From Rhizobium sp. BT04 (GTDB taxonomy: Bacteria > Pseudomonadota > Alphaproteobacteria > Rhizobiales > Rhizobiaceae): a stretch of DNA of 64,000 bases. The notes under the pieces are model-generated. The model had not been told where the DNA came from, did no database searches, and saw only the letters and a program-made list of their open reading frames with translations. Position 1 is the stretch's first letter. Every line of letters begins with the position of its first letter. The DNA lies in contig NZ_CP125647.1 in assembly GCF_030053135.1 (NCBI RefSeq), forward strand, positions 124,001-188,000. Reading direction: 5' to 3'. Position numbers and translations under genes: made by a program. Of the stretch, positions 9,289 to 19,133 are shown piece after piece.

Positions 9289-9627
9289 TCAGGCGATGGC
9301 CGGCGGATATTCGTTGGCCGAGAAGACGTGGTGATGGACCTTGCCGGTGAAGAGCTGCAGGAGTTCACCGGTGACCTCACGGCTCTGGAACCGGACGTCG
9401 GAGAGAAGGGCTGCGTTCACCGCATCCATATCGGGATAACGAATGGCGAGCGCCATGGCATAGATGGGGGCGCCTTCGTCGCGCTCCATTCCATCCAGCA
9501 CCCGGACTTCCTCGGCGCCCGGAAATTTTGTCCACAGAGGGACGAGCCGGTGCCTGACAAAGTCGCGGAATTCCTCTTCTCGGCCGGGATGGATTTCGCC
9601 TTCAAACAAAGCATAACGAATGATCAT
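9289..9627 (-). CDS. Small alpha/beta-barrel protein, Dabb/EthD/ABM-like
   Basis: A 112-residue protein (MIIRYALFEGEIHPGREEEF...) with the alternating strand-helix pattern of dimeric ferredoxin-like barrels, as in EthD, Dabb and antibiotic-biosynthesis monooxygenase families. No decisive catalytic motif is visible. It follows the sugar-binding protein gene on the same strand after 96 bases, so it may be the last gene of that transporter operon. Members of this fold in sugar operons are sometimes mutarotases, but I cannot assign that here. Confidence 0.65.
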   Translation of the reverse strand: MIIRYALFEGEIHPGREEEFRDFVRHRLVPLWTKFPGAEEVRVLDGMERDEGAPIYAMALAIRYPDMDAVNAALLSDVRFQSREVTGELLQLFTGKVHHHVFSANEYPPAIA

Positions 9628-9686
9628 GGGTTCTCTTTTCCAAAACTCGCCGGCGCTGGATCGATGTTGCAGTGATGTCAGGAGGT

Positions 9687-9712
9687 GAGGGCGTATCGGT
9701 CGATACGCCCTC
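9687..9712. repeat. Strong palindrome after the substrate-binding protein gene
   Basis: Perfect 12-bp arms (GAGGGCGTATCG / CGATACGCCCTC) around a two-base centre, 11 bases past the stop of the binding-protein gene. There is no T-run. It is probably an mRNA 3' stabiliser or attenuating hairpin between the binding protein and the small downstream gene. Confidence 0.5.
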
Positions 9713-9723
9713 GGCTGGGAGGC

Positions 9724-10821
9724 TTATTTACCCCAGATTTTCTTGTATTGATCGCGATAGCCGTTGTCGGGATCGAAGCTGTTCTTCGGTCCCCCGTCGA
9801 ATTCAACATTCGCACTGGTCACCACATGCAGCGGCGACACATAGCCCGACCACGGAGCGCCCGCGAAGGCGCGGTTCAGTTCATCGACGAGCTGCCAGCC
9901 CTGGAGGTTGAGCGGCTCGGCGACCGTGACGGCCTGGAACTGCTTGGCGCGGATACGCTGATAGGCGCTCTCCGAACCGTCGCCGGCGGCGACGTTCACC
10001 GGTTTTCCGTCGCCGGCAATGCCGGCCGAAGCGAGCGAAGGTCCCATGAAGTCGTAATAGAGGTCGTTGATCGCCAGCGAATGCGTCCACTTCGCGCCAT
10101 ATTTCTGCAGAAGCGACGTGGTCAGCTGCGGCATGCGCTGAGAGGTTTCAGCAATCGGTGTGTCGACATATTCGAGCACGGTGCCGCCGAGATCCTCGAT
10201 CTCCTTCTTCATGCGGTCGGCCTTGGCGATCGCGATCGCATAGGTGGAGTCGGTGAAGATGACGACACCAGGCTTGCCGCCGGCATCGACGAAGGCCCAA
10301 TCCGCCGCCGACTTCGACACTTCCATCGCATCGGTGGTGACGTTAGCGAAGACGCCGACTTCGGGAACCGGACCGACGGCCGAGGCGGCGTGCCAGGAAA
10401 CCATCGGAATGCCGGCAGCCTTGGCCGCTTCCATCGCCGGCTTCTGCTCGACCGCGTCAAAGCCGTTGATGATGATGCCGTCAGGCTTCAGCGCCATCGC
10501 CTGGCCGAACGCCGCGGTCCGCCCGCCGATCGAGCCGGCGCCGTCGAGCGCCTTCACCGTCCAGCCCAGTGCGCCGGCTGCTTCCTGAACGCCGTTGACC
10601 ACGCCGAGGATGCCGCCGTTCTTCATATCGGCGGCAAGAATGACGATGTTCTTTCCGGTGGCGCCCTTGGGGCCGCTCGTCGGGCCATCCCAGGCGCTCA
10701 CCTTGGAAGCATACTTGTCGACCACGGCCTTGGCGTCAGCCATGGAATCGGCCAATGCCGGCATGCTGAGCATAACGGCGACGGTCGCAACCGTTGCCTG
10801 CAATAATGTTCTGCGCTTCAT
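9724..10821 (-). CDS. Sugar ABC transporter substrate-binding protein
   Basis: A 365-residue periplasmic binding protein of the LacI/ribose-binding fold (Peripla_BP_4 type). It has a signal peptide (MKRRTLLQATVATVAVMLSMPALA) and inner motifs such as GIIINGFDAVEQKPAMEAAKAAGIPMVSWH. The start is ATG 10821: GGAGGA ends six bases before it, while the GTG two codons earlier would have no spacing. Upstream on the same strand are its permease and ATPase. Because the operon carries the same palindrome as idn/gnt-type genes nearby, the ligand may be an aldonate or keto-aldonate (inference). Confidence 0.88.
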   Translation of the reverse strand: MKRRTLLQATVATVAVMLSMPALADSMADAKAVVDKYASKVSAWDGPTSGPKGATGKNIVILAADMKNGGILGVVNGVQEAAGALGWTVKALDGAGSIGGRTAAFGQAMALKPDGIIINGFDAVEQKPAMEAAKAAGIPMVSWHAASAVGPVPEVGVFANVTTDAMEVSKSAADWAFVDAGGKPGVVIFTDSTYAIAIAKADRMKKEIEDLGGTVLEYVDTPIAETSQRMPQLTTSLLQKYGAKWTHSLAINDLYYDFMGPSLASAGIAGDGKPVNVAAGDGSESAYQRIRAKQFQAVTVAEPLNLQGWQLVDELNRAFAGAPWSGYVSPLHVVTSANVEFDGGPKNSFDPDNGYRDQYKKIWGK

Positions 10822-10850
10822 GTTCACTCCTCCATTTTGTTTGTTATGAA

Positions 10851-10870
10851 ATGCCGGGCTGAGCCGGCAT
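10851..10870 (-). repeat. Hairpin between permease and binding-protein genes
   Basis: ATGCCGG, GCTGAG, CCGGCAT: a 7-bp stem in the short gap after the permease stop. Such structures often separate binding-protein mRNA from the permease part to allow unequal expression. Confidence 0.4.
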
Positions 10871-10872
10871 CC

Positions 10873-11913
10873 TCATTTGGATGCGGGTGTGATCCTCCTC
10901 ACAGCTCCGCGTTTGCGCTGGGCGTAACCTGCTATGCCGATGGCAATCAGCAGGGTCACACCGTTGAACAGCGGTTCGACGAAGAACGAGCCGCCGAATT
11001 GCTGAATTCCTGATATCCCGACCGCCAGGATGATGACGCCGATCAAGGTGCCCCAGACGTTCACCCGGCCGGGCTTGATCGTCGTCGATCCGAGAAATGC
11101 GCCGACAAGCGCCGGCAGCAGATATTCGAGGCCGACGCTCGCCTGGCCGATCCGCAGCTTCGAGGCGAGAAGGACCCCGGTCAGGGCCGCGAGCAGGCCG
11201 GAGGTGACGAAGGCGCCGATCACGAATTTGCGGACCGGAATGCCGTTGAGGGCGGCGGCCTTCGGATTGGCGCCGATGGCGTAGAGGTAACGGCCGATCG
11301 GCAGGTATTCAAGCACGATCCACATGCAGATTGCGATCAGCAGCACGTAGAAGCCGGTGATCGGCAGACCGAACAGCATGGTGCCGTTCAGCGCATAGAA
11401 ACCCTCAGGCAGGACGCCGACCACCTGGCGCCCGCCGGTGTGCCAGAGCGCAAGCGCATAGAGGACGGTTCCCGTGCCGAGGGTGGCGATGAAGCTGTCG
11501 ATCTTCGCAACTTCCACCAGCAGCCCGTTGATGAAGCCGGTGAAGACGCCGAGCGCGAGAACAATCAGCACCGCGACCGGCCAGGGCAGGCCATAGGCCG
11601 TCTGCAGGCTGATGGCGAGAATATGCCAGAGCACGATGCCATAGCCGACGGTGAGATCGATGCGACCCGATGCCATCGGGATCATCGCGGCCAGCGACAG
11701 AAGCGCGATGATTGCCTTGTCGGAGACGATCGAGCGGACGTTCAACACGGTCGGGAACGTATCGGGCAGCAGGATCGAGAAGAGCACGATCAGGCCGACG
11801 GTGAGGATCACCAGCCCGTAAACCGGGATCAGGCGTCCGATCTTCTGTCCCGTGGACAGGCCGGCCATTTCGCTCTTGGTTGGCTCCAGCGCGGTGGATT
11901 CAATGGATTGCAT
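10873..11913 (-). CDS. Sugar ABC transporter permease (RbsC/AraH family)
   Basis: A 346-residue polytopic membrane protein with about ten hydrophobic segments and the BPD_transp_2 region (AAMIPMASGRIDLTVGYGIVLWHILA; TGFINGLLVEVAKIDSFIATLGT). ATG 11913 is preferred (GGAG seven bases upstream) over a TTG seven codons earlier that overlaps the ATPase stop. It forms the channel with the upstream ATPase and downstream binding protein. The conserved DLTVG-type segment is slightly unusual in reading GRIDLTVGYG, where many homologues have GGIDLSVG. Confidence 0.88.
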   Translation of the reverse strand: MQSIESTALEPTKSEMAGLSTGQKIGRLIPVYGLVILTVGLIVLFSILLPDTFPTVLNVRSIVSDKAIIALLSLAAMIPMASGRIDLTVGYGIVLWHILAISLQTAYGLPWPVAVLIVLALGVFTGFINGLLVEVAKIDSFIATLGTGTVLYALALWHTGGRQVVGVLPEGFYALNGTMLFGLPITGFYVLLIAICMWIVLEYLPIGRYLYAIGANPKAAALNGIPVRKFVIGAFVTSGLLAALTGVLLASKLRIGQASVGLEYLLPALVGAFLGSTTIKPGRVNVWGTLIGVIILAVGISGIQQFGGSFFVEPLFNGVTLLIAIGIAGYAQRKRGAVRRITPASK

Positions 11914-11930
11914 GGTTGTTCTCCGATGGC

Positions 11931-13460
<1,530 letters not shown>

Positions 13461-13466
13461 AAGGAG

Positions 13467-13482
13467 ATGTTATCGATAACAT
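13467..13482. promoter_or_regulatory. LacI-type operator palindrome upstream of sugar ABC operon
   Basis: ATGTTATCGATAACAT, a perfect 16-bp palindrome with central CG, six bases before the ATPase start. The same core occurs at 15835 and, with one mismatch, at 19101. It is the likely binding site of the LacI-family regulator encoded at 17880-18953. The centred-CG form resembles GntR/IdnR-type operators. Confidence 0.8.
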
Positions 13483-13532
13483 TCCCGAATAGTCAAGCGG
13501 AAAATGACGATCTCCGACCCCCGGAGTTGACG

Positions 13533-14426
13533 TCAGTCGGCGCTAAATCCATCGAGGAGACGCATCATCTCGGCGGAGTCCTTCGGCCCGAGGCCGGCAG
13601 AGCAGAGCAGGCGGTGAATCTCCACCACCGCGCCGGTCATCGGCAGCGGTGTCTTGGTCTTCAGTGCAAAGGCCTGAAGCGAATCCAGGTCCTTCAGCAT
13701 GTTGTCGATCCTGCCTGTCGGCGAGAAATCCCGGGCGGCGAATTTTGCCATGAATTCCTGCAATATCCGGCTGTCCGCCCTGCCGCCGGCAAGAGCGGCT
13801 GGAATGGCCGAGGGATCGACGCCGCCGGCTTCAGCAAGCTTGACGGCTTCAGCGACCGCCTGGAACAGCACGGCGCAGAACAGCTGATTGATCAGCTTCG
13901 TGGTCTGCCCGGCGCCGGATGCGCCCATCAGCGTGTAATTGGCGGCAAGATGCCGCATCACCACCCGCGCCCGCTCGAAATCCTCGGGGCTGCCGCCGGC
14001 CATGATCGTCAGCTTGCCGCCGAGTGCGCCGGGCACGCCGCCTGAAAGCGGGCAATCCACCCATGCCATGCCCGTTTCCCCACGCAGCCGTTTTGCCATG
14101 TCGGCCGTCTCGGCGGGGTCGATGGAGGACATGTCGATCAGCAGCTTGTCGGCGCTTGCCGCCGTTGCAACACCCTTCTCGCCGAAGACGACAGCGCGGA
14201 CGATGTTTGCATGATTGAGGCTGAGCACGCAGAATTCCGACGCCGAGACGGCGTTTGCCACCGAACTCGCCGCCTGGGCGCCCTTGGCTGCCAATGCTGC
14301 GACCTTCTCGGCATCGAGATCGAAGACAGATACTTTGTGGCCGGTTTCGATCAGTCGGGTGACGATCGCCGTTCCCATGATGCCGGCGCCGATGACGGCG
14401 ACATCCGCTCTATAATCATCCTGCAT
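13533..14426 (-). CDS. NAD(P)-dependent beta-hydroxyacid dehydrogenase family protein
   Basis: A 297-residue member of the 3-hydroxyisobutyrate / tartronate semialdehyde reductase / 6-phosphogluconate-like family. The Rossmann motif is VIGAGIMGTAI at the N-terminus, the substrate segment DCPLSGGVPGALGGKLTIMAGG, and the catalytic Lys region GAGQTTKLINQLF. Its start overlaps the end of gntK by 11 bases, so it is cotranslated with the gluconate genes. It probably acts on a sugar-acid-derived hydroxyacid. Substrate not determinable from sequence. Confidence 0.82.
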   Translation of the reverse strand: MQDDYRADVAVIGAGIMGTAIVTRLIETGHKVSVFDLDAEKVAALAAKGAQAASSVANAVSASEFCVLSLNHANIVRAVVFGEKGVATAASADKLLIDMSSIDPAETADMAKRLRGETGMAWVDCPLSGGVPGALGGKLTIMAGGSPEDFERARVVMRHLAANYTLMGASGAGQTTKLINQLFCAVLFQAVAEAVKLAEAGGVDPSAIPAALAGGRADSRILQEFMAKFAARDFSPTGRIDNMLKDLDSLQAFALKTKTPLPMTGAVVEIHRLLCSAGLGPKDSAEMMRLLDGFSAD

Positions 14427-14970
14427 GAAAACCTCCCTTGATGGCCGCGCCTCTCAGCACCTCGCAAGCCAGCGCCACCATATCATCCAAAGATATATCG
14501 ATCGTCACCGTCACCACGCCAGCTTCACCGGTCGGCCGTTCCAGCGTCTGCAGCTGGCTGTCGAGCAGCGACGCCGGCATGAAATGGCCCTGGCGCGCCT
14601 GCATCCGCGACAATAGCAGGTCGCGGGATCCCTCCAGGAAAACAAAGGCGAGGCGCCCGCCCGCCGCCTGCCGCAGCCTGTCCCGATAGCTTCTCTTCAG
14701 CGCCGAACAGGAAATCACCAATCCCTGCGACGCCTTTTGCGCGGTCTTTATTTCCGCGCCGATCCGGTCGAGCCAGGGCAGACGGTCGTCATCGGTCAGC
14801 GGGATGCCCTTAGCCATCTTCTCGACATTGGCAGCCGGGTGGAGCTGGTCGCCCTCCAGAAACGGCATATCGTTTTGCGCAGCGATGCGCGCTCCAACCG
14901 AGGATTTGCCGCAGCCGCTGACGCCCATGACGACGACGGCCAGAGGCGGCGCTTCTTTCCCAAGCTCCAT
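14416..14970 (-). CDS. gntK: Gluconokinase
   Basis: A 184-residue P-loop kinase of the GntK/IdnK family. Walker A is GVSGCGKSS near residues 16-24. Family segments FLEGDQLHPAANVEKMAKGIPLTDDDR and VISCSALKRSYRDRLR are intact. It phosphorylates D-gluconate to 6-phosphogluconate for the Entner-Doudoroff or pentose phosphate route. The ATG at 14970 was chosen because the conserved family sequence begins there; further upstream the frame is antisense-like sequence inside idnO. It sits between idnO and the dehydrogenase gene. Confidence 0.93.
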   Translation of the reverse strand: MELGKEAPPLAVVVMGVSGCGKSSVGARIAAQNDMPFLEGDQLHPAANVEKMAKGIPLTDDDRLPWLDRIGAEIKTAQKASQGLVISCSALKRSYRDRLRQAAGGRLAFVFLEGSRDLLLSRMQARQGHFMPASLLDSQLQTLERPTGEAGVVTVTIDISLDDMVALACEVLRGAAIKGGFHAG

Positions 14971-14983
14971 CGTCGCGTCTCTA

Positions 14984-15748
14984 TCAGAGGCAGGTGGTGA
15001 TGCCGCCGTCGACATAAAGCGTATGGCCGTTGATGAAGGACGAACCGCGGCCTGCCAGGAAAACGGCGGCGCCGACCAGTTCCTCGACATTGCCCCAGCG
15101 TCCGGCCGGCGTCCGCTTTTCGAGCCAGGAGGAAAATTCGGGATTGTCGACAAGCGCCTGGTTGAGCGGCGTCTTGAAATAGCCCGGTGCGATCGCGTTG
15201 ATTTGCAGGCCGTGCTTGGCCCAGTCGGCACACATGCCACGGGTCAGATTGCGCACCGCTCCCTTGGTCGCCGTGTAAGGGGCAATGCCGGGACGCGCCA
15301 GCTCGCTCTGCACCGAGGCGATATTGATGATCTTGCCCTGGCCGCGGGCGATCATGGCTTTGGCGGCCGCTTGGCCGACGTAAAACACGCTCGAAATATT
15401 GGTGGTCAGCAGCAGTTCCCATTTGTCCGCCGGGAAGTCTTCCAGCGGCGTGCGAAACTGCATGCCGGCATTGTTGATCAGGATGTCGAGCGGCCCGATA
15501 TCGGCTTCGATCGCAGCAATACCCTGCGCGGCATCATCCTTGCTGGTCACGTCGAAGATGGCCGCATGGGCAGACAGGCCTTGAGCCTTGAGGCTCTCGA
15601 CTGCACGTTTGACGCTTTCGGGCGTGCGGCCGTTGATGACGACCTCGGCGCCGTGCTGCGCCAGGCCCTCGGCCAGCGCATAACCGATCCCCTGGCTCGA
15701 GCCGGTGATCAGGGCAAGCCGCCCGGTCAGATCAAACAGGTTCTTCAT
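14984..15748 (-). CDS. idnO: Gluconate 5-dehydrogenase (SDR family)
   Basis: A 254-residue short-chain dehydrogenase closely resembling E. coli IdnO. Cofactor motif TGSSQGIG, structural NNAG, and catalytic Ser/Tyr/Lys in SVQSELARPGIAPYTATKGAV. The segment INAIAPGYFKTPLNQALVDNPEFSSWLEKRTPAGRWG is typical of IdnO. It interconverts 5-keto-D-gluconate and D-gluconate. It is first in the leftward idnO-gntK-dehydrogenase operon, with GGAGGAG eight bases before the ATG and an operator palindrome about 90 bases upstream. Confidence 0.9.
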   Translation of the reverse strand: MKNLFDLTGRLALITGSSQGIGYALAEGLAQHGAEVVINGRTPESVKRAVESLKAQGLSAHAAIFDVTSKDDAAQGIAAIEADIGPLDILINNAGMQFRTPLEDFPADKWELLLTTNISSVFYVGQAAAKAMIARGQGKIINIASVQSELARPGIAPYTATKGAVRNLTRGMCADWAKHGLQINAIAPGYFKTPLNQALVDNPEFSSWLEKRTPAGRWGNVEELVGAAVFLAGRGSSFINGHTLYVDGGITTCL

Positions 15749-15834
15749 GCAGGTAACTCCTCCGGTGTCGCTGCGAATGACGCCTTATACCGCCACTCAC
15801 GGTGAAACTCACTTGACATCGCTTTTCCGAATTA

Positions 15835-15852
15835 TATGTTATCGATAACATA
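15835..15852. promoter_or_regulatory. LacI-type operator in the divergent idnO / 2-hydroxyacid dehydrogenase promoter
   Basis: TATGTTATCGATAACATA, a perfect 18-bp palindrome between divergent genes, so one site can control both directions. It has the same core as the sites at 13467 and 19101. Confidence 0.85.
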
Positions 15853-15883
15853 ATCAACTGCCAAAATGCGGGACGGAGACGGA

Positions 15884-16825
15884 ATGCCTGACGTAGAGAT
15901 CTTGATGGCCGGAGCCTATCCGCAATGGGACATGGTCGATCTGGAGGCGAAGTATCGCGTTCACCGCCTATGGGAAGCGGCAGACCGGCAGGAACTGATC
16001 GCAAGGGTCGGCAAGGATATTCGCGCCATCGCAACCCGCGGCGAACTCGGCGCCTCCGCCGAGCTGATGAAGCAATTGCCGAAACTGGAAATCGTCTCTT
16101 GTTACGGCGTCGGCACCGACGCCATCGACCTCTCCTATGCTCGCGCCAACGGCATTCGCGTCACCAATACCCCCGACGTGCTGACCGAAGATGTCGCCGA
16201 TATCGCCATCGGACTGCTGCTTGCCACGGCGCGCCAGATTCCGCAGGCCGACGTTTTCGTCCGCGCCGCCCGGTGGGGCAATATCGCCATGCCGTTGGTG
16301 ACGCGGGTCTCCGGCAAGAAGGTCGGGCTCGCCGGCATGGGGCGGATCGGCAAGGCGATCGCCAAGCGGGCTGCCGCTTTCGGCTGCGACATCTCCTATT
16401 TCGCCCGCAACGAGCACACGGATGTTGCCTATGCCTACCAGCCAGACCTGGTCGCACTTGCCGATTGGGCCGATTTTCTGATCGTCATCGTCCCCGGCGG
16501 GCAGACGACCATGAAGATCATCAACGCCGATGTGCTCAAAGCGCTCGGTCCCAACGGCATGTTGATCAATGTTTCGCGCGGAACGACCGTCGACGAAGAA
16601 GCGCTGATCGCAGCCCTTCAGGACGGCACCATCCAGGCCGCCGGGCTCGACGTGTTCCTGAACGAACCGAAGATCGATGCGCGTTTCCTCACGCTCCAAA
16701 ACGTGGTGTTGCAGCCCCATCATGGCTCCGGTACCGTCGAAACCCGCAAGGCCATGGGCCAGTTGGTCAGAGACAATCTCGCCGCGCATTTTGCCGGCAA
16801 CCCGCTTCCAACTCCCGTCGTGTGA
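15884..16825 (+). CDS. D-isomer-specific 2-hydroxyacid dehydrogenase (2-ketogluconate/glyoxylate reductase-like)
   Basis: A 313-residue dehydrogenase. NAD(P)-binding motif GLAGMGRIGKAIAKRAAAFG, the conserved Arg in NVSRGTTVDEEAL, the Glu in LDVFLNEPKID, and the catalytic His in VLQPHHGSGT. In this neighbourhood, reduction of 2-ketogluconate or a related keto-aldonate is the likely role. ATG 15884 has GGAG five bases upstream and is preferred to the ATG at 15866. It is followed after 10 bases by idnD on the same strand. Confidence 0.88.
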   Translation: MPDVEILMAGAYPQWDMVDLEAKYRVHRLWEAADRQELIARVGKDIRAIATRGELGASAELMKQLPKLEIVSCYGVGTDAIDLSYARANGIRVTNTPDVLTEDVADIAIGLLLATARQIPQADVFVRAARWGNIAMPLVTRVSGKKVGLAGMGRIGKAIAKRAAAFGCDISYFARNEHTDVAYAYQPDLVALADWADFLIVIVPGGQTTMKIINADVLKALGPNGMLINVSRGTTVDEEALIAALQDGTIQAAGLDVFLNEPKIDARFLTLQNVVLQPHHGSGTVETRKAMGQLVRDNLAAHFAGNPLPTPVV

Positions 16826-16835
16826 GGGTTTCGAC

Positions 16836-17867
16836 ATGAAAGCCATCGTCATTCATGCCGCCAAGGATCTGAGGATCGAAGAGCGCGAGCCGGAGGTTGC
16901 CGGCGAGGGGCAGGTGGAGATCGCCATCGAAGCCGGCGGCATTTGCGGCTCCGATCTGCATTATTACAATCACGGCGGCTTCGGCACCGTTCGCCTGCGC
17001 GAACCGATGATCCTCGGCCACGAGATCGCCGGCACGGTCAAGGCGCTGGGCGCCGGCGTGAGCGACCTTGTCGTCGGCGACCGCGTTGCGGTTTCGCCGA
17101 GCCGGCCGTGCAATCATTGCCAATATTGCCTGAAGGGACAGCAGAACCACTGCCTCAACATGCGCTTCTACGGCAGCGCCATGCCGATGCCGCATATTCA
17201 GGGCGGCTTTCGCCAGCGGCTGGTGGCGGAGCGCTGGCAGTGCCACAAGGTCGCCGATGGCATTTCCATCCACGAGGCCGCCTTCGCCGAACCCTTTGCG
17301 GTGACGCTGCATGCGGCAAACCGCGCCGGATCGCTGCTGGGCAAACGGGTGCTCGTCACCGGTTGCGGCCCGATCGGCATGCTGGCGATCGTTGCGGCCC
17401 GGGTTCTCGGCGCCCGCGAGATCGTTGCGACTGATGTGACCGACAGCGTTCTGGCGATCGCCCGCACCAGCGGCGCGGATCGCACGATCAATGTTGCCAC
17501 CCATGCTGCCGACCTTGCCGCTTACGGCGCCGACAAGGGATATTTCGATGTCATGTTCGAGGCGTCGGGCAATGAACGGGCGGTGCGCGCGGGCCTGGAG
17601 GTGCTGAAGCCCCGCGCCGTTCTCGTGCAGCTCGGCCTTGGCGGCGATGTCTCGATTCCGCAGAACATGATCGTTGCCAAGGAAATCGAGATGCGCGGGA
17701 CATTCCGCTTTCACGAGGAGTTTGCGCTGGCCGTCGAACTGATCAACGCCCGTCGCGTCGATCTGAAGCCGCTGCTGACAGGTGTCTTTGGGATCGACGA
17801 GGCGGTCGCCGCTTTCGAATTGGCAGGTGATCGTAGCAAGTCGATGAAGGTGCAGATCGCGTTTTGA
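16836..17867 (+). CDS. idnD: L-idonate 5-dehydrogenase (zinc alcohol dehydrogenase family)
   Basis: A 343-residue medium-chain dehydrogenase. Catalytic zinc ligands are in GGICGSDLHYYNHGG and LGHEIAG. The structural zinc cysteines are in CNHCQYCLKGQQNHC, and the Rossmann motif is VTGCGPIGMLA. It resembles IdnD, which oxidises L-idonate to 5-keto-D-gluconate, the substrate of the divergently encoded IdnO. Together with GntK this gives a complete idonate to 6-phosphogluconate route. It is cotranscribed with the 2-hydroxyacid dehydrogenase and convergent with the LacI regulator gene, 12 bases apart. Confidence 0.88.
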   Translation: MKAIVIHAAKDLRIEEREPEVAGEGQVEIAIEAGGICGSDLHYYNHGGFGTVRLREPMILGHEIAGTVKALGAGVSDLVVGDRVAVSPSRPCNHCQYCLKGQQNHCLNMRFYGSAMPMPHIQGGFRQRLVAERWQCHKVADGISIHEAAFAEPFAVTLHAANRAGSLLGKRVLVTGCGPIGMLAIVAARVLGAREIVATDVTDSVLAIARTSGADRTINVATHAADLAAYGADKGYFDVMFEASGNERAVRAGLEVLKPRAVLVQLGLGGDVSIPQNMIVAKEIEMRGTFRFHEEFALAVELINARRVDLKPLLTGVFGIDEAVAAFELAGDRSKSMKVQIAF

Positions 17868-17879
17868 TGTTGTCGCCAG

Positions 17880-18953
17880 CTATCGGGCGCCGCCGCGGTC
17901 TGTGCTTTCGCGCAGAACAACCTTGTAGCTCGTCAATGTGATCTCGTCGCCGGTCGCCTCGCTGCTGCCCTGCAGGGCATCCAGCAGGCGGGCGGCGGCC
18001 TGGCGGCCGATGCCGTAACAGTCGACATTGATGGTGGTGATGCTGGGATGACAGATCGACGAGATCTCGTAGTCGCCGAAGCCGGCAATGGCGATATCCC
18101 CCGGCACGCGCATTCCCCTGCGCTTGCATTCCATGATCGCACCGAAGGCGGAAAGGTCGGAGACGCAGAGAACCACTTCCGTGTCCGGCCAGCGCTCCAG
18201 CAGGCTCACCACCGCCTGGCCGCCCTGTTCCATGGTGATCGGCGGCACGCCGAAGGAAATCGCCCGGCCCGGTCCCAAGCCCAGTTCTTCGACAGTCTTC
18301 AGGAAACCGCTTCGCCGCTGGCTGCCGCGCGTATCGCGCGCCGTCGTACCGCCGATATAGCCGAACCTCCGATAGCCCTGACCGGCAAGTGTGCGCACCA
18401 GCAGGGACATCGCCTCGCTGTTGGAAAAGCCGACGACGTGATTGATCGGCTCCTCCGGAATTTCCCAGGTTTCAACCACCGGAATGCCGGCCTTATCAAG
18501 CATGCGTCGGGCGCGGTCGGTGTGCGAACCGCCTGTCAGGATGACGCCTTCGGGGCGGCGGCGCAGCATCGCCTCGATCAGCTTTTCTTCTTTCTCGGCG
18601 GAATAGTCGGTATAGCCGAGCAGAAGCTGAAGGCCAGTATTCTCAAGCGCATCGGTAATGCCGCGCGCGGTGTCGGAAAAATTCGAATTGTTGATGGAGG
18701 GCACCAGCGCCGCGATGAAACCGCTGCGCCGCGAGGAAAGACTGCCGGCCGAAAGGTCGAGCACATAACCCAGGGCGTCGACGGCTTCCATGATGCGCTT
18801 GCGGGTCTCTTCGGAAACGCTGGCATCCTGCCGAAAGGCGCGCGAAACCGTCATGGCCGAGACGCCGACATATTTGGCAACCTCAGCCATCGTCAGCTTC
18901 TGGGCGTCTCCTCCCTTGAGACGCTTATCTTTTGGCTCATCCTCGTTTTTCAC
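17880..18953 (-). CDS. LacI-family transcriptional regulator of sugar acid genes
   Basis: A 357-residue repressor-type protein. The N-terminal HTH and hinge helix read LTMAEVAKYVGVSAMTVSRAFRQ...TRKRIMEAVDALGYV. A periplasmic-binding-protein-like effector domain follows (DLSAGSLSSRRSGFIAALVPSINNSNF and onward). It is similar in kind to GntR/IdnR of enterics. The start is a GTG with GGAG four bases upstream; about 17 charged residues precede the HTH. It probably binds the three TTATCGATAA palindromes in this region. The effector is perhaps gluconate, idonate or a ketogluconate (inference). Confidence 0.9.
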   Translation of the reverse strand: MKNEDEPKDKRLKGGDAQKLTMAEVAKYVGVSAMTVSRAFRQDASVSEETRKRIMEAVDALGYVLDLSAGSLSSRRSGFIAALVPSINNSNFSDTARGITDALENTGLQLLLGYTDYSAEKEEKLIEAMLRRRPEGVILTGGSHTDRARRMLDKAGIPVVETWEIPEEPINHVVGFSNSEAMSLLVRTLAGQGYRRFGYIGGTTARDTRGSQRRSGFLKTVEELGLGPGRAISFGVPPITMEQGGQAVVSLLERWPDTEVVLCVSDLSAFGAIMECKRRGMRVPGDIAIAGFGDYEISSICHPSITTINVDCYGIGRQAAARLLDALQGSSEATGDEITLTSYKVVLRESTDRGGAR

Positions 18954-19100
18954 TGGGCTCCGCTTTCAAACAGCTTCCGAGTTGGGCAACTCAGGACACG
19001 ATAAAGTTATCGTTATCATCGCACAATCGATATTATTGCGGCACTGCAGCGTTCCACACTTCGCCGATCTCTATACGAAGACCGCAAAACAGGGCAGAAT

Positions 19101-19112
19101 GGTATCGATAAC
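19101..19112. promoter_or_regulatory. Near-palindromic LacI-type operator upstream of lactonase gene
   Basis: GGTATCGATAAC differs from the GTTATCGATAAC core by one base. It lies 21 bases before the start of the SMP-30 gene and would also be placed to influence the divergent regulator gene. Confidence 0.7.
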
Positions 19113-19133
19113 AATTCGAGATGAGGAAGCATC

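Noticed and set aside
19006..19017. GTTATCGTTATC near the LacI-family gene start, possible autoregulatory operator
   Set aside because: It is a direct, not inverted, repeat of the half-site and does not match the palindromic core shared by the other three sites.
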